Part shown: positions 7,226 to 7,294 of the stretch, one piece after another | Position numbering within the stretch: the stretch's first letter is position 1 | Layout of the letters: each line of letters begins with the position of its first letter | Source of the DNA: Thiomargarita sp. | GTDB lineage: Bacteria > Pseudomonadota > Gammaproteobacteria > Beggiatoales > Beggiatoaceae | Direction of reading: 5' to 3' | DNA: 7,294 nt | Assembly (NCBI GenBank): GCA_020721025.1 | Contig: DYNO01000001.1 | Location: 35,517 to 42,810, forward strand | Translations under genes and position numbers: made by a program | The notes under the pieces: model-generated | What the model saw: the letters and a program-made list of their open reading frames with translations, nothing else | Databases searched by the model: none | What the model was told of the DNA's origin: nothing

Positions 7226-7294
7226 TAGGAGTTACGCAGTTCAAATCTCATGTTATCACTGGGTAGATCGAGCTTCACCCAACAATGGGATCGA
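7226..7294. repeat. Possible end of an interspersed repeat or insertion element (continues past right edge)
   Basis: TAGGAGTTACGCAG (7226-7239) resembles the terminal inverted repeats I recall from several insertion sequences and small non-autonomous elements. It is followed by a dense set of inverted and direct repeats: TGGGT (7260-7264) with ACCCA (7277-7281), CCCA-ACAA-TGGG (7278-7289), and GATCGA near-repeats (7266-7271 and, as GGATCGA, 7288-7294). The minus strand reads CCCATTGTTGGGT, a word I associate with intergenic palindromic repeats. The other end lies outside the window, so the assignment is tentative. Confidence 0.3.

Noticed and set aside
7231..7260. GTTCAAATCTC resembling a tRNA T-loop
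   Set aside because: The flanking bases do not form a T-stem and no acceptor or anticodon arms were found.
7250..7294. Plus-strand frame (MLSLGRSS...) open to the right edge, with AGGAG upstream
   Set aside because: Only 15 codons are visible, AGGAG is 18 bases from the ATG, and the sequence overlaps the repeat-like block. Too little evidence for a gene.

Overview
The window holds two large genes, both on the minus strand, separated by about 800 bp of AT-rich DNA, with a further 294 bp of non-coding DNA at the right edge. Moderate-to-low G+C, a very long HEAT plus DUF349 protein and a periplasm-facing sensor region suggest a Gram-negative bacterium. My best guess is a gammaproteobacterium of the Thiotrichales/Beggiatoa kind. 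That is inference from general character; there is no rRNA or marker gene here.

Left part (1-3098, minus): an open frame with no stop runs off the left edge, so it is easily missed by ORF callers that require a stop. My translation gives 1032 uninterrupted codons. The product is a multi-domain membrane protein: an N-terminal membrane anchor, a large extracytoplasmic region with NHL/beta-propeller-like 'PDG' turns, two further membrane helices, a Cache-like extracytoplasmic ligand-binding domain, a fourth helix, a charged cytoplasmic linker, and then a twelve-helix Major Facilitator Superfamily (MFS) module. The window ends a few residues after the last MFS helix. This sensor-transporter fusion is the most unusual thing in the window.

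Middle (3099-3898): AT-rich non-coding DNA. It contains an intrinsic terminator for the right-hand gene (about 3736-3765), two tentative promoters, a cluster of TTGAA/TTCAA inverted repeats just upstream of the fusion gene, and two short duplicated words. I see no convincing gene in it.

Right part (3899-7000, minus): a complete 1033-residue protein with N-terminal HEAT-like repeats followed by a long helical body of DUF349-type units, marked by seven recurrences of an 'LCxxIE'-like motif. Its cellular function is unknown. It appears monocistronic: no gene lies close upstream, and a terminator lies downstream.

Right edge (7001-7294): the upstream region of the DUF349 gene, ending in a TGGG/CCCA-rich inverted and direct repeat cluster next to the word TAGGAGTTACGCAG. 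This may be the end of an interspersed repeat or insertion element that continues outside the window. The two genes have separate transcription signals and there is no evidence that they work together.
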